Below are positions 23,877 to 32,164 of a DNA stretch of 35,852 nt, piece by piece. Position numbers and translations under genes: made by a program. The stretch comes from Pseudonocardia sp. (GTDB lineage: Bacteria > Actinomycetota > Actinomycetes > Mycobacteriales > Pseudonocardiaceae). The stretch covers positions 1 to 35,852 of the forward strand of contig JAJCYC010000015.1 of assembly GCA_029263115.1 (NCBI GenBank). Reading direction: 5' to 3'. The notes under the pieces are model-generated. The model saw only the letters and a list, made by a program, of their open reading frames with translations. It was not told the DNA's origin and did not search any database. The stretch's first letter is position 1; every line of letters starts with the position of its first letter.

Positions 23877-24794
23877 ATGAAGATCACATCGCTGGGCTAC
23901 CTGCGGGTCGAGTCACCTGATGCCAAGGAGTGGGCCGCGTTCGGAACCGAGGTTCTGGGGATGTCGGTCTCCGAGGACCCGCTGGGCCGGCCGAACGCGG
24001 TCGCCCTCACCATCGACGACCGCCCGAGCCGGCTGTTGGTCACCGAGGGCGAGCGCAACCGAATGCTCGCGGTCGGCTGGGAGGTGCCCAACGCCGCGGA
24101 GCTGGAGGCCGCGGTCGCCCAGCTCGAAAGCGCCGGGGTGCAGGTGACCCGGGCCACCGACGAGCAGCGCACGGACGCCCGGGTGCGGGACCTGGTGAGC
24201 TTCACCGACCCGGCGGGGCTCACCCACCAGATCTACTGGGGCCCACTGGTCGAGCCGATGTCGTTCCGGCCCGGCCGCGCAATGTCGGGCTTCGTGAGCG
24301 GTGGTCAGGGTCTCGGCCACGTGGTGTTGGTGGTCCCCGACCTGGAGCCGGCGGTGGAGTTCTTCCGCGATCTGCTGGGCTTCAAGGTCAGCGACGAGGT
24401 CGACATGTGGGGCACCAAGCTGGTGTTCTTCCACATCAACCCCCGACACCACACCCTCGCGCTGATCCCGATGCCGGGCATGCGCGGCCTGCACCACCTG
24501 ATGCTGCAGGTGGCCGAGCTCGACGACGTCGGTGTCGCGCACGACATCTGCGTGGACCGGGAGATCCCGTTCGCGATGACGTTGGGCCGGCACACCAACG
24601 ACCGAATGCTCAGCTTCTACGCCCGCACCCCGGGCGGGTTCGAGGTCGAGTACGGTTGGGGGGCGAGCGTGGTGGACACCGACGATGACTGGGTGGTCAC
24701 GTACATGACCAGCCCGAGCATCTGGGGTCACCGCCCGGGCACCGCCCCGGCCCCGGGATGCGTCGAGCCGGTCGACGGGGGGTCGGGCGCGTGA
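23877..24794 (+). CDS. bphC: Extradiol dioxygenase (BphC/HsaC-like, two-domain VOC)
   Basis: 305 residues. It starts with MKITSLGYLRVESPD, the hallmark start of 2,3-dihydroxybiphenyl 1,2-dioxygenase type enzymes. Iron ligands are His148 (GLGHVV), one of His206/His207 (LHHLMLQV) and Glu257 (GFEVEYG). Active-site His192, His239 (LGRHTND) and Tyr248 (SFYARTP) fit the family (BphC His195, His241, Tyr250). It opens a catechol carrying a large substituent. The last ~20 residues are Gly/Pro-rich and run into the next gene by a GTGA overlap. A 107-bp gap before the start contains a small GC hairpin. Confidence 0.94.
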   Translation: MKITSLGYLRVESPDAKEWAAFGTEVLGMSVSEDPLGRPNAVALTIDDRPSRLLVTEGERNRMLAVGWEVPNAAELEAAVAQLESAGVQVTRATDEQRTDARVRDLVSFTDPAGLTHQIYWGPLVEPMSFRPGRAMSGFVSGGQGLGHVVLVVPDLEPAVEFFRDLLGFKVSDEVDMWGTKLVFFHINPRHHTLALIPMPGMRGLHHLMLQVAELDDVGVAHDICVDREIPFAMTLGRHTNDRMLSFYARTPGGFEVEYGWGASVVDTDDDWVVTYMTSPSIWGHRPGTAPAPGCVEPVDGGSGA

Positions 24795-26077
24795 CCACCG
24801 AAGCGCAGACCGCACAGACAGACACCGGATCGGCGCCGGTGCATCCCTGGGTCGAACCGACCCGGGTGCACCGCAACGCCTATCTCGACGAGCAGCTCTT
24901 CGAGCAGGAGCTGACCAGGATCTTCCACAAGACGTGGGTCTACGTGGGACACGAGAGCGAGGTGGCCAACCCGGGCGACTACAAGACCACCTACCTCGGG
25001 CGCCAGCCGGTGATCCTCTCTCGCGACGAGGACCGCAAGATCCACGTCCTGATGAACCGGTGCACGCACCGGGCCGCCACCGTGTGCCAGGCCAAGCAGG
25101 GCAACTCGACCTTCTTCCGGTGCGAGTACCACGGCTGGATGTTCCGCAACAACGGCGACCTCGTCGCCCCGACGTTCAGTAGCGGCTACGACCCGGCCGA
25201 CTTCGACGCCTCGAAGTTCGCGCTGGGCCGGGCCCCGCGGGTGGACAGCTACCGGGGGCTGGTCTTCGCCAGCCTCGCCGCCGAGGGCGAGTCGTTGCGC
25301 GAGCACCTCGGGCGGGTCACCGAGTTCGTCGACCTGACCATCGACCTGGCGCCCGAGGGCACCATCCGGCTGGGCGCCGGCACCCACCGGTACAGCTACC
25401 GGGGCAACTGGAAGCTGCAGAGCGAGAACGGCGTCGACGGCTACCATCCCAACTTCGTTCATCAAGCGTTCCTGGAAACCAGCTATCTGGGCAAGGGCCT
25501 GTTCGGACCCAACTCAGTGGCCCGGGCCGGAGCACTCGGGCACGGTCACGCGGTGCTGGACTTCCGGACCCTGATGGCGGATGTCATCCGTCCGATGCTC
25601 GACACCCCGCCCGGTCGGCGCAGGGTGGATCAGCTCACCGAGCGCCTCGGTGACCGGGAGCGTGCCACCGAAGTCTTCCTGGCCGGTGGCACCCAGGGGT
25701 TCAACATCCTCATCTTCCCGAACCTGCAGATCATCGGCGCGCAGATCCGGGTGATCCACCCACGCACCCCGACCTTCACCGAGGTGGACCTCTACCCCTA
25801 CCTGCATGGCGGGGCCACCGAGGCGGACGACGTCGCGCGGCTGCGCATGCACGAGGCGTTCTACGGGCCGGCCGGTGGCGGCGGCCCCGACGACGTGGAG
25901 ATGTTCGACCGGGTCGGCGAGGGGATGGCGGTCGAGGGCGTCGAGTGGCTGCACTTCCTGCGCGGTCTGCGCCGCGAGGAGGTCGACGGCGAGGCCCGGT
26001 GGGGACACGCGACCGACGAAACGCCGCAACGCGGCTTCTACCGGCAGTGGCTCGAGCTGATGGGCACGCGCCGGTGA
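24791..26077 (+). CDS. Rieske ring-hydroxylating oxygenase, alpha subunit 3
   Basis: 428 residues from a GTG at 24791 overlapping the BphC-like stop. Rieske ligands are Cys91, His93, Cys111 and His114 (17-residue spacing); the usual CxHRG is CTHRA here. The catalytic iron site has Asp216, His219 and His224 (VDGYHPNFVH). The overall type is nearer to benzoate, anthranilate or cumate-type large subunits than to the biphenyl type of alpha 2, so a carboxylated ring is a plausible substrate (inference). The beta 3 gene overlaps its stop. Confidence 0.91.
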   Translation: MTTEAQTAQTDTGSAPVHPWVEPTRVHRNAYLDEQLFEQELTRIFHKTWVYVGHESEVANPGDYKTTYLGRQPVILSRDEDRKIHVLMNRCTHRAATVCQAKQGNSTFFRCEYHGWMFRNNGDLVAPTFSSGYDPADFDASKFALGRAPRVDSYRGLVFASLAAEGESLREHLGRVTEFVDLTIDLAPEGTIRLGAGTHRYSYRGNWKLQSENGVDGYHPNFVHQAFLETSYLGKGLFGPNSVARAGALGHGHAVLDFRTLMADVIRPMLDTPPGRRRVDQLTERLGDRERATEVFLAGGTQGFNILIFPNLQIIGAQIRVIHPRTPTFTEVDLYPYLHGGATEADDVARLRMHEAFYGPAGGGGPDDVEMFDRVGEGMAVEGVEWLHFLRGLRREEVDGEARWGHATDETPQRGFYRQWLELMGTRR

Positions 26078-26589
26078 CCGACCTGGACCAGTCGCCGGCC
26101 AGGCAGGCCGCCATCACCCGGGCGCAGGCCGAGGAGTTCCTGCACCACGAGGCCGAACTGCTCGACGCCGGCCGCCATCGGGAGTGGCTTGCGCTGTTCG
26201 CCGAGGACGCCATCTACTGGGTGCCCTCGAACGAGCCGGACAACGATCCCAACCAGCACGTCTCGATCATCTACGACACCCTGGCCCTGCTGGGCGACCG
26301 GATCACCCGCTACGAGCTGGGCCGGGTGGTGCAGGAGATCCCGTCCCGCACGTTGCACCTGTTCGGCAACGTCCAAGTGGTCGACCCGGCGCCGGACGTG
26401 GCGCCGGACCTGGTGGAGATCCGCTGCGGGCTGGCCCTCTACGAGGTACACGGCCAGCGCAACGTCACCTACCCGGCGCACTGTCGCTACCTGCTGCGCG
26501 CCGAGGGCGGCGGCTGGCGGATCGTGCTCAAGAAGGTGGCTTTCCTGGGCAACGACCAGTACTTCCAAAGCCTCGCGTTCGTCTTCTGA
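26074..26589 (+). CDS. Rieske ring-hydroxylating oxygenase, beta subunit 3
   Basis: 171 residues from GTG 26074, overlapping the alpha 3 stop by four bases. The family pattern includes AEEFLHHEAELLDAGRHREW, LALFAEDAIYWVPSNE, IPSRTLHLFGNVQV and WRIVLKKVAFLGNDQYF. It is the small subunit partner of alpha 3. Its stop codon overlaps the start of the next small gene (TGATG), so alpha, beta and the small protein are made as a coupled set. Confidence 0.92.
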   Translation: MTDLDQSPARQAAITRAQAEEFLHHEAELLDAGRHREWLALFAEDAIYWVPSNEPDNDPNQHVSIIYDTLALLGDRITRYELGRVVQEIPSRTLHLFGNVQVVDPAPDVAPDLVEIRCGLALYEVHGQRNVTYPAHCRYLLRAEGGGWRIVLKKVAFLGNDQYFQSLAFVF

Positions 26590-26831
26590 TGGCCGCCGAG
26601 GAACAACCCGCCGCGAGCTGGCTGCTGCGCAACGAGTTCTCCGCCGTCAAGCTGACCATCGACCACGACGCCAACTCGGCCCGGTTGAAGATCACCGACC
26701 TACGCAACGGCCAGACAGGATATCTCGATCCGCTGGAGCTGGAGCGGCTGTCCGCCGCCCGGCACGCCGACCTGGCCTGGATCGTCTCGCCCGCCAACGG
26801 CGAGACCGTCGACGGTCACCACCCGCGCTGA
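26589..26831 (+). CDS. 80-residue protein coupled to Rieske alpha/beta 3, unknown function
   Basis: 80 residues from ATG 26589, overlapping the beta 3 stop (TGATG). The sequence is unlike a shadow frame: it has alternating beta-like strands (NEFSAVKLTIDHD, ARLKITDLRNG, TGYLDPLELERLS) and a conserved-looking YLDPLELE turn. It resembles the very small proteins that are often found beside ring-hydroxylating oxygenase genes in actinomycetes, sometimes labelled dihydrodiol dehydrogenase although they are far too short to hold a nucleotide-binding fold. An assembly or regulatory partner of the oxygenase is possible. No cysteine or histidine cluster that would mark a ferredoxin is present. Confidence 0.75.
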   Translation: MAAEEQPAASWLLRNEFSAVKLTIDHDANSARLKITDLRNGQTGYLDPLELERLSAARHADLAWIVSPANGETVDGHHPR

Positions 26832-26846
26832 AGGGACGACCCAGCT

Positions 26847-27950
26847 ATGTCCACCACCAGCTCGGCGGTACTCGTGGAGCCCCGCCGTATCGACCTGCAG
26901 ACCTTCACCCTGCCCGAGATCGGCCCGGACGCGGCCCTGGTGCGGGTGGAGGCCACCGGCATCTGCGGCAGCGACTGGGCCCCGTACAACGGGACCTGGA
27001 TGACCGAGCTGCCACCGCTGATCCTGGGTCACGAGGTGGTCGGCGAGGTAGTGGCCATCGGCCCCGAGGCCACCAAGCGGTGGGGAGCCACCGAGGGCGA
27101 CCGGGTCGTCGTCGAGGAGTCGGTCCCGTGTAACGCATGCCGGCTGTGCCGCACCGGGCGTTACCACATGTGCGATCCGCTGCACAACAAGGTGGGCCTG
27201 CGCTACGGCCTGACGCCGGTGGACCTTGCCCCGCACCTGTGGGGCGGTTTCGGCGAGTACATGTACGTGCATCCGCGCTCGATCGTGCACCGGATGTCGC
27301 GCTCGGTCCCGGTGGAGCAGGCTCCACTGTTCATCCCGCTGTCCAACGGCATCCGGTGGGTCGAGCGCGACGGCGGGACCAGGGTGGGGGACACCGTGGT
27401 CATCTTCGGTCCCGGCCAGCACGGCCTGGGCTGTGTCATCGGTGCCCGGCTGGCCGGGGCCGGGACGATCATCATGGTGGGCACCGGGCGCGACGCCAAC
27501 CGGCTGGCGGTGGCCAAGGAGTTGGGCGCCCACCACGTGGTCAACCTCGAGGACGCACCGGTGGCCGAGCAGGTGGCCGCGCTGACCAACGGTGAGCTCG
27601 CTGACGTGGTCGTCGAGGTCACCTCGGGCGCCCCCGGCGTGTTGCGCGACGCGGTGGACTGCGCCGGGGTCGGCGCGACAGTGGTCGTGGCGGGCACCCG
27701 GGAGATGCAACTCGCCACCAACTTCGCCCCGGACGCCATGCTGTTCAAGGAGCTGACGCTCAAGGGCGTCTACGGCCACGACTACCTGTCGGTGCGCCGC
27801 GCGATCAGGCTGATCGAGTCCGGCACTGAGCCGCTGGACAAGCTCTGCACCCACACGTTCTCTCTCAATGAGGTGGACCACGCGTTGCGGACCCTCGGCG
27901 GCGAGGGCGAGGCCGGTGCCATCCACATCACGGTGGTGCCAGGGAGCTGA
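26847..27950 (+). CDS. Zinc-dependent medium-chain alcohol dehydrogenase 2
   Basis: 367 residues. Catalytic zinc: Cys40 (TGICGSDW) and His62-Glu63 (LGHEVVG). Structural zinc loop: Cys95, Cys98, Cys101 and Cys109 (CNACRLC...HMC). The coenzyme-binding glycine motif appears as GPGQHGLG rather than GxGxxG/A. It is not closely similar to the other zinc dehydrogenase in the window (9137-10195). A pathway alcohol or dihydrodiol is its likely substrate (inference). It starts 15 bp after the small-protein gene, so it belongs to the same transcript. Confidence 0.88.
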   Translation: MSTTSSAVLVEPRRIDLQTFTLPEIGPDAALVRVEATGICGSDWAPYNGTWMTELPPLILGHEVVGEVVAIGPEATKRWGATEGDRVVVEESVPCNACRLCRTGRYHMCDPLHNKVGLRYGLTPVDLAPHLWGGFGEYMYVHPRSIVHRMSRSVPVEQAPLFIPLSNGIRWVERDGGTRVGDTVVIFGPGQHGLGCVIGARLAGAGTIIMVGTGRDANRLAVAKELGAHHVVNLEDAPVAEQVAALTNGELADVVVEVTSGAPGVLRDAVDCAGVGATVVVAGTREMQLATNFAPDAMLFKELTLKGVYGHDYLSVRRAIRLIESGTEPLDKLCTHTFSLNEVDHALRTLGGEGEAGAIHITVVPGS

Positions 27951-27994
27951 CTCCCCCGCACCCCCAAGTACGCCCCAACGAAAGGAGCAGGCGC

Positions 27995-28366
27995 ATGTCA
28001 CTCACGGTTCGACGGGCATTGATGGCGGTCGTGGTGCTGGTGTTCCTCGTCTACACCGCGGTGGCGCTGCTGGCCGACGGTTGGGGATTTTTCACCCGGC
28101 CCTTCACCGACAGCACCAGCGGCGGCCTCATCGTCACCGACCTGCTGGTCGAGCTCGCCCTGCTGAGCATCGCCATCTACTTCGATTCCCGCCGGCGGGG
28201 CCGCAACCCCTGGGCCTGGATCGTGGTCACGATGACGCTTGGCGCCGTCGGGACCGTCGGCTACCTGCTAGCCCGCAGCTTCGACCCGACCGCTCCCCCA
28301 CTAATTCCGCGCGCGAACGGGAACCGCACGGCCGTCGAGCGTGCCACCGACCAGCCCACCAGCTAG
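27995..28366 (+). CDS. Small membrane protein, three transmembrane segments (DUF2834-like)
   Basis: 123 residues with hydrophobic segments at about 8-27, 44-63 and 73-93, separated by short loops, and a basic stretch RRRGR after the second. The layout (an aromatic loop, then TDLLVELALLSIAIYFDSR and a third helix) resembles the DUF2834 group of small membrane proteins; this match is from memory and tentative. AAAGGAG precedes the ATG at 27995. Inside a catabolic operon it may help uptake or tolerate a hydrophobic substrate, but nothing in the sequence shows this. Confidence 0.75.
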   Translation: MSLTVRRALMAVVVLVFLVYTAVALLADGWGFFTRPFTDSTSGGLIVTDLLVELALLSIAIYFDSRRRGRNPWAWIVVTMTLGAVGTVGYLLARSFDPTAPPLIPRANGNRTAVERATDQPTS

Positions 28367-28394
28367 CACTCCGACCACAACACAAGGAGCGCAC

Positions 28395-29264
28395 ATGTCA
28401 ACGGCGACAGCCAGCACCGTGCAGGAGCAGAAGGTGACCGCGCGGGAGCTCACCTCCCACGTGCTGCTGGCCGGAGACCCGGGCAACCCCGCCGTGCTGC
28501 TGCTGCACGGCGCCGGCCCGGGGGCGAACGCGGCGGCGAACTGGCTGCATCTGATGCCCGACCTGGCGGAGAACTTCTACGTCATCGCACCGGACCTGAT
28601 CGGGTTCGGCCAGTCCGTCATCCCAGACCCCTTCCCCACCAACATCATGGCCTGGATCGGGGTCCGGGTGGAGCAGATCCTCGGGCTGATGGAGTACTTC
28701 GGCATCCAGCGCACCCACGTCGTGGGCAACTCCATGGGCGGAGCGCTGACCCTGCAGCTGCTGAGTGAGGAACCGCGGCGGTTCGACCGGGTCGTTTTGA
28801 TGGGTTCGATCGGCGGGCCGGTGACCAGCACGCCGGAGCTGCAGCGGCTGCTGTCGTTCTACAACGACCCGCGTCCGGCGCGTTACCGGGAGATGATGCA
28901 CAGCTTCGCCTACGACGCGGAGAACTTCGAGGGCATGGACAAGATCGTCTCCGACCGGTACCAGATCGCCACCAACCCCGAGGTGATGGCGATCGCGGAG
29001 AAGATGATCGGCACCATGCGCGAGGGCATGAACAGCCTCTGCATGCCGCCGTCGGTACTGGCCAAGCTGCCGCACGAGGTCCTGATCCTGCATGGCCGCC
29101 AGGACCGGATCGTGCCCCTGGACACCAGCCTGTACCTGCTACAGCACCTCAAGCGGGCCTCGCTGTTCGTGATCGACAGGTCCGGGCACTGGGCCCAGCT
29201 GGAGCGGTGGGACATCATGCGCCCGATGCTGGAACGCCACTTCGGTGTCGCGGGGGTCTCGTGA
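28395..29264 (+). CDS. Meta-cleavage product hydrolase (BphD/XylF-type alpha/beta hydrolase)
   Basis: 289 residues. The oxyanion segment LLHGAGPGA, nucleophile Ser113 (GNSMGGA), acid Asp237 (GRQDRIVP) and His265 (SGHWAQ) match carbon-carbon bond hydrolases of meta-cleavage pathways (BphD, HsaD, CumD, XylF). It splits the ring-opened 2-hydroxy-6-oxo-dienoate into 2-hydroxypentadienoate and a carboxylic acid. AAGGAG lies before the ATG at 28395. The hydratase and aldolase genes that would use the dienoate follow directly. Confidence 0.92.
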   Translation: MSTATASTVQEQKVTARELTSHVLLAGDPGNPAVLLLHGAGPGANAAANWLHLMPDLAENFYVIAPDLIGFGQSVIPDPFPTNIMAWIGVRVEQILGLMEYFGIQRTHVVGNSMGGALTLQLLSEEPRRFDRVVLMGSIGGPVTSTPELQRLLSFYNDPRPARYREMMHSFAYDAENFEGMDKIVSDRYQIATNPEVMAIAEKMIGTMREGMNSLCMPPSVLAKLPHEVLILHGRQDRIVPLDTSLYLLQHLKRASLFVIDRSGHWAQLERWDIMRPMLERHFGVAGVS

Positions 29265-29265
29265 G

Positions 29266-29340
29266 GCGGTGTCGGTGAACACGGTGTCGGGGAACGCGGC
29301 ATCCACCGACGCGGCATCCACCGACACGGCGTTTCCCGAC
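29266..29340. repeat. Five 15-bp tandem units across the hydrolase/hydratase junction
   Basis: Units of 15 bp run head to tail: GCGGTGTCGGTGAAC, ACGGTGTCGGGGAAC, two copies of GCGGCATCCACCGAC, then ACGGCGTTTCCCGAC. The array begins two bases after the hydrolase stop and covers the start of the hydratase gene, giving pentapeptides such as TVSGN and AASTD. Copy number changes would keep the frame but alter the N-terminus and the choice among several GTG starts. Confidence 0.8.
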
Positions 29341-30171
29341 ACGGTTGCCGCCGAACTAGCCGGGGAACTGCACGCGGCCGAACAGCGACGTGTCCAGATC
29401 GGCCAGTTCTCCGCGCGGTTCCCGGGGATGACCGCCGACGACGGCTACCGGGTCAGCCGGGCCTGGCTGGAGCTGAAACTGCGCGAGGGACGCGCGGTGC
29501 GGGGCCACAAGATCGGGCTGACCTCGCGCGCCATGCAGCAGGTCGCGGGGTTCAGCGAGCCGGACTACGGCACCCTGCTGGACGACATGTTCTTCAGCGA
29601 CGGCGACCAGATCCCGTTCGGGCGTTTCATCGTGCCGCGAGTCGAGGTTGAGCTGGCATTCGTGCTGGGCCGGCCGCTGCGCGGTCCCGGTGTGACGATC
29701 ATCGACGTGCTGCGCGCCACCGACTACCTGGTCCCGGCGTTCGAGATCATCGACGCCCGGATCGAGCGGGTCGACCCGGAGAGCGGCGCGACCCGGCGCA
29801 TCCAGGACACGATCGCCGACAACGCGGCCAGCGCCGGGGTGGTGCTGGGCGGGCGACCGGTCACCCCCGACAGCATCGACCCGCGCTGGGTCGGCGCCCT
29901 GCTCTACCGCAACGGCGTCATCGAGGAGACCGGCATCGCGGCCGGGGTGCTCAACCACCCCGCGAACGGGGTCGCCTGGTTGGCGAACCGGTTCGGCCGC
30001 TGGGGCCAGCCGCTCGAGGCCGGTGAGGTGCTGCTCGGCGGCTCGTTCACCCGCCCGGTCGATGCGAGGCCCGGCGACGTCGTGCACGCCGACTTCGGCC
30101 CGCTGGGTTCGATCTCGTTCCGGTTCACCGACGACCCGGCTGACGACCGTACCGACGGTGGCGCCACATGA
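29275..30171 (+). CDS. 2-Hydroxypenta-2,4-dienoate hydratase (BphE/MhpD-type)
   Basis: 298 residues if GTG 29275 is used (GAGG eight bases upstream); other in-frame GTGs lie at 29245, 29269 and 29284. The first ~25 residues are low-complexity and come from DNA repeats. The body shows the family's [38 protein letters not shown] (metal-binding glutamates), [25 protein letters not shown] and the hydrophobic [13 protein letters not shown] segment. It hydrates the dienoate to a 4-hydroxy-2-oxo acid for the aldolase encoded next, whose ATG overlaps the stop. Confidence 0.92.
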   Translation: MNTVSGNAASTDAASTDTAFPDTVAAELAGELHAAEQRRVQIGQFSARFPGMTADDGYRVSRAWLELKLREGRAVRGHKIGLTSRAMQQVAGFSEPDYGTLLDDMFFSDGDQIPFGRFIVPRVEVELAFVLGRPLRGPGVTIIDVLRATDYLVPAFEIIDARIERVDPESGATRRIQDTIADNAASAGVVLGGRPVTPDSIDPRWVGALLYRNGVIEETGIAAGVLNHPANGVAWLANRFGRWGQPLEAGEVLLGGSFTRPVDARPGDVVHADFGPLGSISFRFTDDPADDRTDGGAT

Positions 30172-31040
30172 GCCCGACCCCGGTCAACCCGTTCAAGCAG
30201 GCGCTTCGCCGGGGCCGGCCGCAGATCGGCTTCTGGCTGGGCCTGGCCAGTGCCTACAGCGCGGAGATCTGCGCCGGAGCCGGGTTCGACTGGCTACTGA
30301 TCGACTGCGAGCACGGTCCGCAGACCCTGCCGCTGGTGCTCACCCAGCTCCAGGCGATCGACGCGGCGGGCGGGGCGCACGCCGTGGTCCGGGTGCCCTC
30401 GGACGACCCGGTGACGCTCAAGCAGTACCTCGACCTGGGTGCCCGCAGCGTGCTGGTGCCGATGGTGGACACCGCCACGCAGGCCGAGGCGGTGGTCCGA
30501 GCCTGCCGCTACCCGCCGCTCGGGGTGCGCGGGATCGGTGGCGCGCGGGCCAGCCGGTGGGGCCGGCACCCGAACTACCTGCACGAGGCCGCCGACCAGA
30601 CCTGTGTGCTGGTGCAGGCCGAGACCCGGCTCGCGCTGGACAACCTCGCCGAGATCAGCGCGGTGGACGGGGTCGACGGGGTGTTCGTCGGCCCGGCGGA
30701 TCTCGCCGCGTCGATGGGGCACCCGGGCGACGCGGGGCATCCGGAGGTGCGCGCGGCGGTCGGCGAGGCGTTCCGGGTGATCCTGGCCGCGGGGAAGCCC
30801 CCCGGGGTGCTGACCACCGCGGAACCGCTGGCGCAGGAGTACCGACGGGCCGGGGCGGTGTTCATCGCGGTGGGCGTGGACACCCACCTGTTGGCTCGGC
30901 AGACCGAAGCGCTCGCCGTGCGTTTCGCTTTTCCGGGCGATGCCCCCGAGATGTTGCCACGGATGACGGCGGGTGGTTCCCTGGAAGCCCCGCGGGATTC
31001 GGCCGACCGGCCGGGGGCCGACGGTGTCGTGGTCCGGTGA
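30168..31040 (+). CDS. HpcH/HpaI-type class II pyruvate aldolase
   Basis: 290 residues. Metal and catalytic residues match HpaI: His49 (IDCEHGP), Arg75 (VRVPS), Glu152 (VQAETR) and Asp178 ([10 protein letters not shown]). It cleaves a 4-hydroxy-2-oxo acid to pyruvate and an aldehyde. The ATG overlaps the hydratase stop (ATGA). Most bph-type operons use a DmpG/BphF aldolase bound to an acylating aldehyde dehydrogenase. Here the unrelated HpaI type takes the place and no aldehyde dehydrogenase follows, so the aldehyde would be released free. The C-terminal ~25 residues look disordered. Confidence 0.92.
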   Translation: MSPTPVNPFKQALRRGRPQIGFWLGLASAYSAEICAGAGFDWLLIDCEHGPQTLPLVLTQLQAIDAAGGAHAVVRVPSDDPVTLKQYLDLGARSVLVPMVDTATQAEAVVRACRYPPLGVRGIGGARASRWGRHPNYLHEAADQTCVLVQAETRLALDNLAEISAVDGVDGVFVGPADLAASMGHPGDAGHPEVRAAVGEAFRVILAAGKPPGVLTTAEPLAQEYRRAGAVFIAVGVDTHLLARQTEALAVRFAFPGDAPEMLPRMTAGGSLEAPRDSADRPGADGVVVR

Positions 31041-31087
31041 GCCGGCGATCCGGCCGGTCGACGGACCTCTGAGAGGGTGAGGATTTG

Positions 31088-32164
31088 ATGGCGGAGTTCC
31101 TGGGTCTGGGTATGACCCACTACCCACCGCTGGCGGGTACCGACGCGAACATGGCCGGGATCCTGAGCTGGACGCTCACCGACCCCGACATCCCGGCTGC
31201 GGAGAAGGACCCCGCGAACTGGCCGGAGCTGATGCGCCGGGAGTGGGCCGACGACCGGGGCGCGGCCGCCGCGGCCGGGCACCGCAAGCAGCTGCTGGAG
31301 GGGATGACCGCCTGCCGGACCGCCCTCGACGAGTTCGCCCCGGACATCGTGCTGGTGTGGGGCGACGACCAGTACGAGAACTTCAAAGAAGAGGCCGTCC
31401 CGCCGTTCTGCGTGCTGGCCTACGAGGACACCGACGTGGAGCCCTTCGTCTGGCTCAACTCGATGGGGATGCCGAACGTGTGGGGGGTGCCACCGGAACA
31501 CACGTTCCGGATGCGCACGGACAAGGTCGCCGCCCGCCGGCTCACCGACGAGCTGCTGCGCGCCGACTTCGATGTGGCCTACTCCTACCGCCAGCTGAGC
31601 GGCGCGAAGTTCCCGCACGCGATCGGCAACACCCAACTCTTCCTGGACTACGACAAGGCCGGTCAAGGTTTCCCCTACCCGATCCTGCCGATCACGGTGA
31701 ACTGCTACGGCCAGCACGTGATCGCCCGCCGGGGCGGGTTGGCCCGGTTCGCCGACATCGCCGACGAGGACCTCGACCCGGTGGGCCCGTCACCGGCACG
31801 CTGTTTCGCCCTGGGCGCGGCGGTCGCCCGGGCGCTGTCCGGGACCGACCAGCGGGTCGCGCTGATCGCCTCGTCGAGCTGGTCGCACGCGTTCCTGCAC
31901 GACAAGGGCTGGCACCTGCGCCCGGACACCCCGGCCGACCAGCGGCTCTACGACGCGTTCGTGCGCCGCGACTGGGACGTCTGGACCTCGACCACCGCCG
32001 ACGACGTCGTCGCGGCCGGCCAGCACGAGATGCTGAACTGGTTCTGCCTGGCCGGCGCGATGCACGAGCTGGGCATGCCGTTGCGCTGGTCGGAGTTCCT
32101 CGTCACCGACGCCTTCAACTCCAACAAGTGTTTCGCGATCTTCGACGGGAAGGACACCCAGTGA
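31088..32164 (+). CDS. LigB/DODA-type (class III) extradiol ring-cleavage dioxygenase
   Basis: 358 residues from ATG 31088 (GAGG upstream). The start MAEFLGLGMTHYPPL carries the N-terminal His11 iron ligand typical of LigB-fold enzymes (His12 in LigB). VLVWGDDQYENF and LIASSSWSHAFLHDKG (active-site histidine) follow in the expected order. The fold is unrelated to the two VOC-type extradiol dioxygenases in this window. It opens a catecholic or protocatechuate-like ring with Fe(II). A meta-cleavage hydrolase gene overlaps its stop, and a Rieske pair with a benzoate/cumate-type diol dehydrogenase follows, suggesting a carboxy-catechol as substrate (inference). Confidence 0.9.
   Translation: MAEFLGLGMTHYPPLAGTDANMAGILSWTLTDPDIPAAEKDPANWPELMRREWADDRGAAAAAGHRKQLLEGMTACRTALDEFAPDIVLVWGDDQYENFKEEAVPPFCVLAYEDTDVEPFVWLNSMGMPNVWGVPPEHTFRMRTDKVAARRLTDELLRADFDVAYSYRQLSGAKFPHAIGNTQLFLDYDKAGQGFPYPILPITVNCYGQHVIARRGGLARFADIADEDLDPVGPSPARCFALGAAVARALSGTDQRVALIASSSWSHAFLHDKGWHLRPDTPADQRLYDAFVRRDWDVWTSTTADDVVAAGQHEMLNWFCLAGAMHELGMPLRWSEFLVTDAFNSNKCFAIFDGKDTQ

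Noticed and set aside
31243-32160. Plus-strand frame preceding hydrolase 2
   Set aside because: Arg/Pro/Gly-rich text in another frame of the LigB-type dioxygenase gene; the hydrolase starts at GTG 32161.
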